The notes: generated by a model not told the origin, from the sequence alone. Shown: positions 1 through 9,101, counted from the first letter of the stretch. The stretch: DNA of 64,000 nucleotides from Halomonas sp. 'Soap Lake #6' (GCF_003031405.1 NZ_CP020469.1:1054001-1118000), one strand, 5' to 3'. Numbers and translations: made by a program.

Positions 1-533
1 GGAATTAGGCTAACTGGCGGCGATTGGTATAACCCAACCCATACCAGCAGGGCGCCTAGTGCTGCTATGGTCAGCGTTTTTAACAAAAACGTATGGCTTT
101 CCCATAGGTTAAGCAGAGAGGCCTCGAAGTAAATAAAGCCGCCAATCGCAATAGCACCTGCTGTGCTGGCGGCAATGGCCAGCCCGATACCAAAAAATGG
201 CACATAGAGACGTGGGTGCAAAATAGCGTCCCAGAAGTACTCAAAGTCGTGGCAAATAAAGGGTTCGTTTAAAGTGCGCGACTTGGTATTGCTGGACTGC
301 ACAATGACCAGCTGCAGCGAAAGAATAAAGACAATGGCAAACCAGGGGCGCTGCAATAGCAGAGTGAGCACACCAAACAGCAGCAGCCAGCTACCCAGGT
401 GAATGGTGTTGGCAGCCATTGGCCGTTGCCAGAAAGGTTGTGGGCGCGGGCTGAGCAGCGCTTCACATAGCAAGCTGCCCAGCAGGCCTACCGCTAGGGG
501 CGCCATTAGAGCAAGCGTAAGAGAAGCCTGCAT
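1..533 (-). CDS. LTA synthase-like phosphoglycerol transferase/sulfatase-superfamily protein, N-terminal part (runs off the window)
   Basis: The reading frame opens at an ATG (531-533) and stays open to the window edge, so only about 177 N-terminal residues are visible. They form several hydrophobic membrane segments. A central stretch contains a KSRTLNEPF...HDFEYFWDAILHPRLY-type sequence, which I recognise from the membrane part of gammaproteobacterial LTA-synthase-family proteins found in capsule clusters. The catalytic alkaline-phosphatase-fold domain would lie outside the window. The gene starts 1 base after the stop of the upstream SDR gene, so it is part of the capsule operon. Family assignment rests on sequence memory; the role (phosphoglycerol-type decoration or chain transfer) is inferred. 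Confidence 0.6.
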   Translation of the reverse strand, partial: MQASLTLALMAPLAVGLLGSLLCEALLSPRPQPFWQRPMAANTIHLGSWLLLFGVLTLLLQRPWFAIVFILSLQLVIVQSSNTKSRTLNEPFICHDFEYFWDAILHPRLYVPFFGIGLAIAASTAGAIAIGGFIYFEASLLNLWESHTFLLKTLTIAALGALLVWVGLYQSPPVSLI

Positions 534-534
534 G

Positions 535-1365
535 CTAGCTCCCCCCTGATGGATGAAAACCCAAACGCTTTACTAGCCATTGGGATATACCTGCTGGCAG
601 AACTGCAAGCCACCATGTGCCGAAATTTAGCGGGAAAGGAAAGCTCACCCTGGCGCGATTCGCGCTGATGCCGTGGGTAATGGCTTTGGCAGCGCGCTCT
701 GGTGGCCACTCCCACGGTTTGGGGCCAGGCATGGCATTGCACATGGGGGAGCTAACATAGCCCGGCATGACGACCGTGACGCCAATGCCATGGGGGGCCA
801 GTAATCCGCGTAGACCTTCGCCATAGGCCTTGATACCGGCTTTGCTGGCGCTATAGCTTGGCGTGGCAGGCAAACCGTACCAGCCCGCTAAGGAGCTAAT
901 AAATACCAGTTGACCGCTACCCCGTACCTGCATGGCGGGCACCAGATGCTGAGCCATCGCAATAGGGGTTTTTAGATTGATATCCAGCAGTGCTTGAACG
1001 TCATCCCATGGTTCTAGCACGCTATCGCTGGTGGGATGTGCGTTTTTGCCAGCGTTAGCGATGACGATATCCGGCACTTGCTCAGCACAGAGCATGGTTA
1101 GCCATTTTTTGAGTTCTATATCGTCAGTTAAGTCAATGGATGATGGCGTTACCTGCGCGCCCCTGGCGCGGCACTCAGTGGCGATATTTTCCAGTGCTTG
1201 CGGTTGGCGACCGTGCAGTACAAGGTGTGTGTTCGGCGTGGCGTAAACCTTTGCCAGTGCACCGCCAATGGCCCCCGTGGCGCCGGTAATCAATACGCAG
1301 CGCCGTTGGCTCGCACTGGCGGCGACATGCGTAGCTGACGTGTTTGATGGTGTACCAGCGCTCAA
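535..1365 (-). CDS. SDR family NAD(P)-dependent oxidoreductase of the capsule operon
   Basis: A 276-residue short-chain dehydrogenase. The Rossmann motif TGATGAIG lies near residue 28, the NAG motif (IANAGKN) near 103, and the catalytic Ser plus YSASK pair around 155-170 (FISSLAGW...YSASKAG). The C-terminal tail is hydrophobic (TWWLAVLPAGISQWL), suggesting membrane association. The start is a TTG that overlaps the kpsS stop by 4 bases; a GGAG lies about 10 bases upstream and there is no in-frame ATG before the Rossmann motif. SDRs of this kind often accompany kpsS/kpsC. The substrate is not deducible. Confidence 0.85.
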   Translation of the reverse strand: MSAGTPSNTSATHVAASASQRRCVLITGATGAIGGALAKVYATPNTHLVLHGRQPQALENIATECRARGAQVTPSSIDLTDDIELKKWLTMLCAEQVPDIVIANAGKNAHPTSDSVLEPWDDVQALLDINLKTPIAMAQHLVPAMQVRGSGQLVFISSLAGWYGLPATPSYSASKAGIKAYGEGLRGLLAPHGIGVTVVMPGYVSSPMCNAMPGPKPWEWPPERAAKAITHGISANRARVSFPFPLNFGTWWLAVLPAGISQWLVKRLGFHPSGGS

Positions 1366-2612
1366 AGCAGTTTCTCCAAGGGAGAGGGACAGGCTTCAAG
1401 TATACGCGCTGCGTTGTCTACTGCTAAATCGATGCCAGGCTGGCAGTAGAAGCCACCGTTAATTTGTGCCGTATGCATGACGGTGTTGCGAAAATAGCCA
1501 AACAACGTTTGATTTGGCGGTGGGGGTTGCTGCCAAAACTCTTCCAGGGGCCCTTCATACGTCAGGCCTGCCAAGTTATAGATTGGGTCGCTAAGTGCAT
1601 AAGTGGGGCACTGCTTCTCCAGTGAGACAATGCCCACTGTGCTGTTAACCGTAACGGTACCGGTTGCATGCTGAATGAGAGGGTTTAGATCACCCGACTC
1701 TAAATACACGATTCGCCCTTCAAGGCCATAAAAGCTGGCCAGCCGCTGGATGATTTTTGGGTAGTTTACTAACCCCATATCCAGTGGGTGGTTTTTAATG
1801 CACAGCAGAGCATCGCCAGGGGCGTGCTGGGCAAAGGAGCCCATGACGTGATCCATAACTTCTTCCATATTGTCATAGGGAGAGTGATCACGAATTTGTG
1901 CATCGGTATTGAGCTGTAGTGGCAGCATAAAATAGGATTTGCCACTCTCAATTAAGGACTGTATGCGCTTGGCATCACGCCTTTTCCACTGCTTGAGTAG
2001 CGTGAAGCGCTTGATGTAACCCGCGTACTCGGTTGGTGCAGTAATGGGGGCATGGTTACGGTAGTGGGGGGTTACCAGGGGATTGGCGAGCCCCGATAAA
2101 TGATAGGCGACATCATGCATGGCGCGGATTTTAAACGATGACCGAAAGCGCACGGGCGGCGGAAGCTCTGGCAGATTTTTGCCAGTTTCATAAAACCAAC
2201 TGGGGTCGCGGGGCAGCAGTGAGTGACCGTTAACGCCTTCGCGTTCTAACGTTACCCAAAAGGGGCGAAAGTACCCTTCTTCAAAAACATGCGTGCGAAT
2301 ACCGGCGTTAGGTGCTTGGTCAATCGCTGGGCGATGTACTGGGCGCCGGTCACCAAACGCGACTTGGTCGGTAATCTCGTAGCGTTGCCATAACGATTGA
2401 ATATAGTCTGGAAGCTCGCCTAACGTGCCTCGAAATAGGTGGCTGTGTCCATGCGTGCGCTGCCAGTAAGCAATATCACCCGTGTTGAAGTGGACCTTTA
2501 TCACACGGTGACCGTCATCGGTAAGCCTGCGGGCTAAGCGCTGATAAAAGGGCGAACAAACGCCTTGTAAGAATAAAAATGCGCGCTTCTGCTTCAACTC
2601 AGTGGCTTCCAA
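1362..2612 (-). CDS. kpsS: capsular polysaccharide biosynthesis protein, KpsS-type beta-Kdo transferase
   Basis: A 416-residue cytoplasmic protein matching the KpsS family, which with KpsC builds the poly-beta-Kdo linker on phosphatidylglycerol for ABC-exported (group 2) capsules. Visible signatures are the N-terminal FLQGVCSPFYQRLA, a FGDRRPVHRPAI segment near residue 86, FEEGYFRPFWVTLE followed by NGHSLLPRDP, and a C-terminal INPL/TVNSTVG-like nucleotide-sugar region. The start is TTG and lies inside the 3' end of kpsC (14-base overlap), implying translational coupling. Length fits the family. The kpsE/D/M/T export genes are not in the window. Confidence 0.88.
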   Translation of the reverse strand: MEATELKQKRAFLFLQGVCSPFYQRLARRLTDDGHRVIKVHFNTGDIAYWQRTHGHSHLFRGTLGELPDYIQSLWQRYEITDQVAFGDRRPVHRPAIDQAPNAGIRTHVFEEGYFRPFWVTLEREGVNGHSLLPRDPSWFYETGKNLPELPPPVRFRSSFKIRAMHDVAYHLSGLANPLVTPHYRNHAPITAPTEYAGYIKRFTLLKQWKRRDAKRIQSLIESGKSYFMLPLQLNTDAQIRDHSPYDNMEEVMDHVMGSFAQHAPGDALLCIKNHPLDMGLVNYPKIIQRLASFYGLEGRIVYLESGDLNPLIQHATGTVTVNSTVGIVSLEKQCPTYALSDPIYNLAGLTYEGPLEEFWQQPPPPNQTLFGYFRNTVMHTAQINGGFYCQPGIDLAVDNAARILEACPSPLEKLL

Positions 2613-4674
2613 TCAATAAATTACGATAGCAGCGATACAGCCGCTGCCTCCATGTAAGTATATGTTTTTGCGACCCAGTTTTCCGGAGCCCTCGTTTCTG
2701 GGACCCTTGTTTCTGAGACTTAAATTGTTGTGATTTGGCCTGTTCCAACAGACTAACTACCGTTTCGGCGTTGCAGAGTTGCCGAGTACGTGGGTCAACA
2801 TAGCTTGGGTACAGCAGCAGGGTGCCTGCAATAAGCGCATCCAGCGATAAAACACGCTGGCGCCTAGGGCAGTGCATAGCATCCTTGGTTAGCCCCCAGC
2901 CCGCGTAGAACGGTAGGCCATAAGTGCATACATGGCGGTTGCGCAGTAGCGCTTCAAAGCCGGTGAGCGAGCTCATGGTATGCACGGCATCGACACGTTC
3001 TAAAAGCACCGTAATGTCGATATCGCTGGCGTCTAAATCATACAGGCGTTTAGCGCTGTTATCGAGTGCGCCTATGCGAGCACCGCTTATCACATCTGGA
3101 TGTGCTTTATAAACGATGAAAGCGTTTGGGTGCGCTTCCCTTACTGCACTGAGCAACGCCTGGTTGGTGCGTATCAGGGGTGAGCCTGTTGCAATAGAGG
3201 CATCACTTTCCACTTGGCCTGGAACTAAAATAACCTGCCTGTCTGTGGGTAGCTCAATCTCTTCCTGGCCAGGCACGTTATATTTCGAGAGTTTCAGTGC
3301 TACCAAGCGCTCGCGTAACTGAGCAGCCCGAGTTAGCAGGTCATCACTGAATTCGGCTTGATTCAGCAGTGTTTCCAGATCGCTAGGCTGGCTGGGGTCG
3401 TAGTAAATTCCTTGGCGGTCGATTACCAAAGATAGCGGCTGCGTAAGGTCGACCCCCAGGCCAACTGAGCGAATAAAGCCATCCTCCATGCGCCATAATT
3501 GTGCTAGATGGTGCTCATGACGAGCTTTGAACTCATCGTTAATCCGGCTGGACCATACCAGCAACTTGTCTGAGCCAGGGGCAGCCTTGTCAAGCGCTGC
3601 CGGGGGCATCTTCGGCTGATAGCGAACCTCTGCCGCGGGACCAAGAAAGCTACCGACAAAGCGCCGTTTCCAAAATGAAAACCCGCAGGCGAGCCATTGA
3701 CCGCGCAGCCGTTCCTGCTGGCGCTTTTGGTCAGCGATAAGCGCAATGGTCTCTTCTAACGTGGCAGCCTTGCCGGTATAGGGGTTCGCGTAGCGGGTAT
3801 AGCGCAGGTAGGCCGCAGCAAAAACTTCTTCCAGGCTGCGCTTAACGCGCCGTCGTGTGCAGAGTAACTGGTCTTGAGTTAGCCCCCATCCGGCATAAAA
3901 GGGGAGGCCGAAGCAGTGGACCTGCTTGCCTGCTAACAGCGCTTCAAACCCTAGCTGGCTGGTAACTACATAAACTGTGTCGACTTGGTCAAATAGTGCC
4001 CAGGGGTTAATGTCATGACTAATAACGTGGCAACGTGGGTGAGTTTGTGCGTTGGCTAAGTGACCGCGCTTTTTGCCAGCAATGACGTCTGGATGGACTT
4101 TGACTAATATCTCAGCGTTTGGATGGTCGCTTAACGCTTGTTGCAGCATCTGTTCAAAACTTGCAGCATTGGCGCCACCATGGTGAATAGAAGCATCACC
4201 CGCGGTTTGGTCTACCACTAATACCTTGGCATTAGTCTCAAGCGGTTGGTCTACCGCGTGGTTATACTTTGACAGGCGATAGCGTTTGAGTAGGTCGATG
4301 CATTGTCTGGCTAGCTCAAGCTCGTCCATCTCAAAGGTGGAGCTATTCAGCCAATTCTCTAAATCACTGGGTCGTGAGGCATCGTAGTAGATGCCAGTGT
4401 GGTCAACCACCATGCTGTGAGGCTGATAGCCGTTTACCCCTAGCCCCAACGAGCGCAAAAAACCATCTTCCAGGGCAATATAAGGAAGTGCATGGCGCTT
4501 GGCATACTGGCGCGCACGCGTGCTGGTGGGCTTGAGTCCCCAGCCAAGCACGGCATCCGGCTTTATTTTAAACCCACTAATACGTGAAAAGTGGACAAAT
4601 TCAGTTAAAAATGCTGCAAGGGCGGTAATCTTGCGGATGCCTTGAGATGTATAGCCTGCTGTACGTTTCGCCAT
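2599..4674 (-). CDS. kpsC: capsular polysaccharide biosynthesis protein, KpsC-type dual beta-Kdo transferase
   Basis: A 691-residue protein with two homologous halves, as expected for KpsC, whose two glycosyltransferase modules add alternating beta-Kdo residues. The halves repeat the signatures EDGFLRSLGLG and EDGFIRSVGLG (near residues 90 and 390), IYYDASRPSDLE and IYYDPSQPSDLE, KVHPDVI.G and KAHPDVISG, and GLPFYAGWGLT (twice). First gene of the visible capsule operon. Oddity: the last about 50 residues are a basic, internally repetitive tail (KSQKQGSQKRG...KTGSQKH) encoded by short DNA repeats at about 2655-2725. Confidence 0.9.
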   Translation of the reverse strand: MAKRTAGYTSQGIRKITALAAFLTEFVHFSRISGFKIKPDAVLGWGLKPTSTRARQYAKRHALPYIALEDGFLRSLGLGVNGYQPHSMVVDHTGIYYDASRPSDLENWLNSSTFEMDELELARQCIDLLKRYRLSKYNHAVDQPLETNAKVLVVDQTAGDASIHHGGANAASFEQMLQQALSDHPNAEILVKVHPDVIAGKKRGHLANAQTHPRCHVISHDINPWALFDQVDTVYVVTSQLGFEALLAGKQVHCFGLPFYAGWGLTQDQLLCTRRRVKRSLEEVFAAAYLRYTRYANPYTGKAATLEETIALIADQKRQQERLRGQWLACGFSFWKRRFVGSFLGPAAEVRYQPKMPPAALDKAAPGSDKLLVWSSRINDEFKARHEHHLAQLWRMEDGFIRSVGLGVDLTQPLSLVIDRQGIYYDPSQPSDLETLLNQAEFSDDLLTRAAQLRERLVALKLSKYNVPGQEEIELPTDRQVILVPGQVESDASIATGSPLIRTNQALLSAVREAHPNAFIVYKAHPDVISGARIGALDNSAKRLYDLDASDIDITVLLERVDAVHTMSSLTGFEALLRNRHVCTYGLPFYAGWGLTKDAMHCPRRQRVLSLDALIAGTLLLYPSYVDPRTRQLCNAETVVSLLEQAKSQQFKSQKQGSQKRGLRKTGSQKHILTWRQRLYRCYRNLLIGSH

Positions 4675-4957
4675 AGGGCTGCAGCTTCATTAGGGTCAAT
4701 GGAGTAGGCGGCGAACATACGTGAAATAGTGGCGCTTATCAATTAAGCCACTACTGGTATTGCGCAGTAAGTTTTGAATGATGGTACCGATTGATCCATC
4801 ACGCAGTAGAAATGAAAAATACTTTAAATCTAACGCGATACTCGCGCATTCCTATGCTCTTTTTGGTACGTTCTTTTTATAGAGTAATTAACGAGATAGT
4901 GACTCGAGCTAGTCAGGGTAGCTTAACGCCAAGGAACGTTGATAAACAAAGGAATAA
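4675..4957. other. intergenic region between divergent kpsC and diguanylate cyclase genes
   Basis: No convincing gene. The minus strand has a start-less open stretch of about 54 codons (about 4696-4858) that could be the eroded end of another capsule gene or chance. Promoters for kpsC (minus) and the cyclase (plus) should lie here; I see no strong operator. Confidence 0.4.
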
Positions 4958-4960
4958 TTG

Positions 4961-6976
4961 GTGCTCTTAGCCCGTTTTTTTAACAAGTTTTTTACGCTTC
5001 GTTCCTTAAAGGGGCGGCTGCTACTGGGGCTTTCCTGCGCGCTGCTATTGCTGGCGGCGTTGGTGTTAGGCATGGCTTGGCAGGTGGGTAAGACGATGGT
5101 GCATGAAACCAATATGGCGCACCTGCGTTATGAGACACAGCTTCTAGCCGATGAGCTTACCCAGCAGATTGAGCAGCGTATTCAGGCACTTGAACGGTTA
5201 AGTCATTTGGTAGGAATGAGTGAAGATCCTAATATATTAGAGAGTGCTTTAAGAAGTAACGATACGTTGTTGGCATGGTTTGAGGGCGTTGTAATATCCG
5301 ATAGGAATGGGCTGATTCTCTCGGATTGGCCAACAGTGAGCGGCAGAAGAGGACTTGATAGCGCTGAGCTTGAGTACTTTAAAATGCTAAGAGGGACACG
5401 TTTTCCTTATGTGAGCGAGCCCTTTGTTGGCCGTGCCAGTAGTATGCCGATGGTACTAATTGGTGTGCCGCGTAAAGATGCGCAAGGAGAGTTCGTTGGC
5501 TTTATTGGCGGCATTGTCAGCCTGGACGCCGGAGGTTTATTTAACCGTTTATCAAAAGTACGTTTAGGTGAGCACGGCTTTGCGGCAGTAGCGACAGCAT
5601 CAGGAAAAATTTTACACCATCCTGATAGGTCCTTGGTGAATACGCCGATTCCTCATTTGGCAACAAATCCTTTGCTGGGGTTAGCGCTTGACGGCTGGGT
5701 GGGGGATGGGGTGGAAACACTTTTAGATGGTCGGTCTAGCCTACAATCTTATGCTCAAGTATGGCCTGCCAGTTGGGTGGTAGGATTCTTTTTGCCGATT
5801 GAGCAGGCGTATCAGCCCTTGGTTGGCTTCATTAAAAAGCTCTGGTGGATTTGGGTAGTGCTCGCGTTGTTGATGATGCCGTTTTTATGGTGGTTGTTAG
5901 CGCGTATTTTATCCCCACTTAACCAGCTTGAGGCGCAGATTGGAGAAGTGGGTCAAGGGCGTCGAGCCCATGTACGTCTTGCAACTTCCATGCAAGAACT
6001 TCAGCAAGTGGCGACTACCTTTAACCGAGTGGAGGACGAGCGCCAACAGCTAGTTGGCAATCTACAGGAGCGCGAGGCGTTCCTGGACTCTGTGCTGAAT
6101 GCTTCTCCTCAAGGTATGTTTGTAGCGGATTTTGGTGGCTCCATTACTTATATGAACCCAGCGCTACTCGACATGCTGGGGATTGCCGAAACGTTGCCTA
6201 TGGAGGCTTGGCTAAAGCAAGTCCATGCGGATGACCTTGAAGGCGCTGAGGATATGTGGCGCCATAGTCTTAAATCTGGCAGTGATTTTGTGCGTCAACT
6301 GCGTTTTATCCGCAGTGATAATGAAACACTTTGGCTGGATATCCATGCGCGGGTGGTAATGCTTTCTCAAGGAGGGCATTCGCTAGGCTTGGTAGGGGTG
6401 GTAAAAGATATCACCGAGCGTCGTGAGCAAGAGGCTATTCAGCGCTGGGAGGCTGAGCACGATCCATTAACTGGCTTGCTGAACCGGCGCGGATTTGAGC
6501 GCCGCCTCGAAGATGCTTTTGCAGATTTTCAAAAAACCAGTACACCTTCAGCGCTGCTAATGTTCGACCTTGACCACTTCAAGCCTATTAATGATGAAGG
6601 AGGCCATGCGCTAGGCGATGAAATGCTGCGTCGTATCGCCCAGGTTGTGGCTTGGGAGGTTCGTCGTAGTGACCATGTCGCCCGCCAGGGAGGTGACGAG
6701 TTTGGCGTTCTCCTGCCTAGCTGTACCATTGGACAAGCACAGCGGATCGCTGAATCTTTGCGCCAAGCGGTAAGTGAAGTATCCGTTGTGTATGAAGGCA
6801 AACAGTACAACGTTACGTTGAGTATTGGGGTTACCCGATTTGATGAGAGTGATGGAAGCGTTGACGATGCCTTGAGTCGAGCCGACTCAGCAAGCTATAA
6901 CGCTAAAAGAGAGGGGCGCGATAGTGTTGTTCTGAATGTGCCCTCCAAGCTGAATTCAACATCTCTATTTGAGTAG
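4961..6976 (+). CDS. membrane-bound sensor diguanylate cyclase (dCache-HAMP-PAS-GGDEF)
   Basis: A 671-residue enzyme predicted to make cyclic-di-GMP. Order: transmembrane segment (about residues 20-42), periplasmic Cache-like sensor (about 45-280), second transmembrane segment (about 290-315), HAMP (LARILSPLNQLEAQ...), PAS (about 370-490, ending in VVKDITERREQE), GGDEF (about 500-660). The active-site motif is intact (RQGGDEFGVLLP). An RxxD inhibitory site (RRSD) sits five residues before it, so product feedback inhibition is likely. GTG at 4961 is preferred: AAAGGA lies 7 bases upstream, whereas an in-frame TTG at 4958 is too close. Stands alone; divergent from the capsule operon, which might be a target. 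Confidence 0.92.
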   Translation: MLLARFFNKFFTLRSLKGRLLLGLSCALLLLAALVLGMAWQVGKTMVHETNMAHLRYETQLLADELTQQIEQRIQALERLSHLVGMSEDPNILESALRSNDTLLAWFEGVVISDRNGLILSDWPTVSGRRGLDSAELEYFKMLRGTRFPYVSEPFVGRASSMPMVLIGVPRKDAQGEFVGFIGGIVSLDAGGLFNRLSKVRLGEHGFAAVATASGKILHHPDRSLVNTPIPHLATNPLLGLALDGWVGDGVETLLDGRSSLQSYAQVWPASWVVGFFLPIEQAYQPLVGFIKKLWWIWVVLALLMMPFLWWLLARILSPLNQLEAQIGEVGQGRRAHVRLATSMQELQQVATTFNRVEDERQQLVGNLQEREAFLDSVLNASPQGMFVADFGGSITYMNPALLDMLGIAETLPMEAWLKQVHADDLEGAEDMWRHSLKSGSDFVRQLRFIRSDNETLWLDIHARVVMLSQGGHSLGLVGVVKDITERREQEAIQRWEAEHDPLTGLLNRRGFERRLEDAFADFQKTSTPSALLMFDLDHFKPINDEGGHALGDEMLRRIAQVVAWEVRRSDHVARQGGDEFGVLLPSCTIGQAQRIAESLRQAVSEVSVVYEGKQYNVTLSIGVTRFDESDGSVDDALSRADSASYNAKREGRDSVVLNVPSKLNSTSLFE

Positions 6977-7096
6977 TATGGGTAGAAGGGCGTTTGTTTT
7001 TCTCGCCTGGAGCTTTTGTGTTGCGGTTGAGCGGGTCGACAAATCTTCGTTATCGGTAGAGTATAAGCAGTTGCTGATCCAATCGAGAGCGCCTCT

Positions 7097-8044
7097 GTGG
7101 AACTAATTGAGCTGTTTTCCCGCACATTAGACGTTACGTTGCCAGTGTTTGCCATGGTGTTTATCGGCATTGGTCTAAAGCGTTTACGATGGATTGATAG
7201 TGCTTTTATTGCTACGGCCTCAGCGTTGGTTTTCAAAGCGACGCTTCCCACGCTGATTTTTTTAAGCTTGATCAAAGCAGACCTGAGTGTCGCCCTGGAT
7301 GTGCCATTAATGCTATTTTTTGCTGCCGCGACATTGGGGCAGTTCTGTTTTAGCTGGGGGTGGGCGCACTATCGGGTTCCCCACGCTGAAAGGGGCATTT
7401 ATGTACAGGGCGCTTTTCGGGGTAACTGTGGTGTGGTTGGCTTGGCGCTAGCGGCAGGGATGTATGGGAACTATGGCCTTTCGGCGGGCAGCTTACTGCT
7501 TGGTGTTGTGATCGTCATGTATAACGTACTTTCTGTTATTGCGTTGGCGGCCTACCAGCCTGGGCAATCTACAGATTGGCGAAGTTTGTTAAAGCATATT
7601 GTCACCAATCCGTTAATTATTTCTGTATTCGCGGCCCTACCTTTTACCGCTTTTTCTATCCCCTTGCCCAGTTGGGTGATTACCTCTGGTGATTACTTTG
7701 CCTCTCTCACCTTGCCGCTTGCACTGATTTGTATTGGGGCAACGCTTTCGGTGGCAAGTATGCGCGTAGGCAGCCAAGTCGCTTTAGGTGCCAGTAGCAT
7801 GAAGATGATCGTGCTGCCGTTTGCTTCCACCCTGGTTGCATGGTTAGTGGGCTTCTCTGGGCCCCAGTTAGGCCTACTTTTCCTGTTTTTTGCCAGCCCC
7901 ACCGCAGCTGCGAGCTTTGTTATGGTAAAGGCAATTAACGGAAATGTGGCTCTAGCGGCCAATATCATCGCGATAACCACATTGATGGCGAGTGTTACCG
8001 TTACAGCAGGAGTTTTCTTGTTACGCCTTCTCGGCTGGATTTAG
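7097..8044 (+). CDS. AEC family (auxin efflux carrier-like) transporter
   Basis: A 315-residue integral membrane protein with about ten hydrophobic segments in two five-helix halves, typical of the AEC/bile-acid-sodium-symporter superfamily. The N-terminus (VFAMVFIGIGLKRL...IDSAFIATASALVFKATLPTLIF) and the GNCGVVGLALAAGMYG motif near residue 110 are characteristic. Start is GTG at 7097. Bacterial AEC proteins export or import organic acids or amino acids; nothing nearby identifies the substrate. It is the last core-type gene before tRNA-Arg and the accessory island. Confidence 0.85.
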   Translation: MELIELFSRTLDVTLPVFAMVFIGIGLKRLRWIDSAFIATASALVFKATLPTLIFLSLIKADLSVALDVPLMLFFAAATLGQFCFSWGWAHYRVPHAERGIYVQGAFRGNCGVVGLALAAGMYGNYGLSAGSLLLGVVIVMYNVLSVIALAAYQPGQSTDWRSLLKHIVTNPLIISVFAALPFTAFSIPLPSWVITSGDYFASLTLPLALICIGATLSVASMRVGSQVALGASSMKMIVLPFASTLVAWLVGFSGPQLGLLFLFFASPTAAASFVMVKAINGNVALAANIIAITTLMASVTVTAGVFLLRLLGWI

Positions 8045-8142
8045 TGATTGGATTCAATAACTTTGTTGAATAACGCCAACTCAGTTGGCCCTACCTAAGT
8101 CAACGCGTTATACTATGCGCCCGCTAGTTTTAGACCGCGTTA

Positions 8143-8219
8143 GTCCCTGTAGCTCAGTAGGATAGAGCAGCCGCCTCCTAAGCGGCAGGTCGCAGGTTCG
8201 ACTCCTGCCAGGGACGCCA
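8143..8219 (+). tRNA. tRNA-Arg (anticodon CCT)
   Basis: A full cloverleaf is readable by eye. The acceptor GTCCCTG pairs with CAGGGAC, the D-arm is GCTC/GAGC, the anticodon stem GCCGC/GCGGC carries loop CTCCTAA (anticodon CCT), and the T-arm GCAGG/CCTGC carries TTCGACT. CCA is encoded (8217-8219). 77 nt. It lies at the left edge of the accessory region, a common position for integrase targets. Confidence 0.97.
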
Positions 8220-8334
8220 GTGGCCATTCTCAGCAAGTCCTAGAAAAGCCGAAAATCATGTGTAACACTCTGAATAACATTGATTTTAGCTCTTAGATAC
8301 TCCTCAGTATTCCTTTCGAAGCCCGCTACCAAGT

Positions 8335-8352
8335 GGTATACCGTACGGTATA
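8335..8352. promoter_or_regulatory. palindrome GGTATA-N3-TACGGTATA, copy 1
   Basis: Contains a perfect 16-bp palindrome (TATACCGTACGGTATA, 8337-8352), 33 bp before an integrase-like ATG. The same 18-bp motif (15 of 18 identical) recurs at 14006-14023, the far side of the accessory block. May be a repressor operator or integrase/excisionase binding site. Confidence 0.45.
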
Positions 8353-8384
8353 TACCTCCATTCAAAGAATCTCTGCATACCACC

Positions 8385-8453
8385 ATGGCGCTAACTAGCC
8401 GTCAGATAAACACAACTAAGCCTGGGCTTTGCCCGCCGTTTAAAAGAGCTTGA
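8385..8453 (+). pseudogene. possible N-terminal remnant of a tyrosine integrase
   Basis: A 22-codon frame begins M-A-L-T-S-R-Q-I-N-T-T-K-P and then stops. This resembles the conserved N-terminus of P4-type tyrosine integrases (M-x-L-T-D-x-x-I-x-x-A-K-P), and it lies about 165 bases after a tRNA gene, where such integrases usually sit. Only a dozen residues match, so this is tentative; the rest of the gene would have been deleted. Confidence 0.3.
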
Positions 8454-8508
8454 GCTGCAAATGGAGTATGTACCGAGCCTGGACGAGTTGGATAGCGCCC
8501 AAGCCTAA
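8410..8508 (+). pseudogene. start-less coding fragment, possible C-terminal remnant
   Basis: An open frame of 32 codons without a start, ending in L-K-E-L-E-L-Q-M-E-Y-V-P-S-L-D-E-L then TAA. Amphipathic and protein-like but unrecognised. It overlaps the integrase-like N-terminal fragment in another frame, consistent with a deletion joining two ends of a lost gene. Could be chance. Confidence 0.2.
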
Positions 8509-8534
8509 CCCCAGCTATTCGCCAGCGTATGGCC

Positions 8535-8571
8535 AACGCCCCGTCTTTGTGCGGGGCGTTGGTGTGTTAGG
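8535..8571 (+). repeat. hairpin repeat, copy A (upstream of the GNAT gene)
   Basis: Stem AACGCCCCG / CGGGGCGTT with loop TCTTTGTG, followed by GGTGTGTTAGG. The core is nearly identical to 9273-9307 in the same orientation. The lack of a T-tract argues against a simple terminator. Confidence 0.7.
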
Positions 8572-8666
8572 GCTAGGAATCCAAGCTCTGGCTGACGCCC
8601 ACCCGTTCAATCGGGAGAGACGCATGTGCTACTTTATATCTATTGTTTTTTTGGAGAAAAACAGTG

Positions 8667-9101
8667 ATGGAAGTAACTATCGGTAATGATTCTGAATTGA
8701 TCAGGCAGGCTCAAGGTATTCGTTATCAGGTGTTTACACGTGAGCAGCAGATTCCTGCAGAGCTGGAACTGGATGGACTGGATGAGGAATCATTCCACGC
8801 GCTGGTAATGGAAAACGGTGAACCCATTGCAACGGCTCGGCTAACTGTGAAAGAAGACGGCTCTTCTACCATGGCCAGGATAGCGGTCAGTGAGGTATGT
8901 CGAGGGATGGGCGTCGCTTCGAAAGTTGTCCAGGCAATGATGCAATATGCGCAGGAGTTAGGTGTCACTTCTATTGAGATCCATGCCCACAGTTACCTCA
9001 GAAATTACTATGAAAGGTTTGGATTTGAGTTCATCAAGGAAGTAGAAAACGTGGGTGAACATCAACTGGTTGAAATGCGGTATCAGACAGGGCATTCATA
9101 A
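8667..9101 (+). CDS. GNAT family N-acetyltransferase (ElaA-like)
   Basis: A 144-residue single-domain acetyltransferase. An N-terminal IRYQVFTREQQIP...ELDGLDEESFHALV stretch is typical of ElaA-like GNATs. The acetyl-CoA loop is VCRGMGVASKVVQ (about residues 80-92), and a C-terminal HSYLRNYYERFGFEFIKE helix-strand pair follows. ATG at 8667 has GGAGA at 8653-8657; an upstream in-frame ATG at 8643 would precede the ribosome site and is rejected. Substrate unknown. It stands alone between two copies of a hairpin repeat inside the accessory island, so it is probably mobile cargo. Confidence 0.85.
   Translation: MEVTIGNDSELIRQAQGIRYQVFTREQQIPAELELDGLDEESFHALVMENGEPIATARLTVKEDGSSTMARIAVSEVCRGMGVASKVVQAMMQYAQELGVTSIEIHAHSYLRNYYERFGFEFIKEVENVGEHQLVEMRYQTGHS

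Noticed and set aside
269..466. 65-codon minus-strand frame
   Set aside because: Out-of-frame shadow of the LTA-synthase-like gene, whose frame is open to the window edge.
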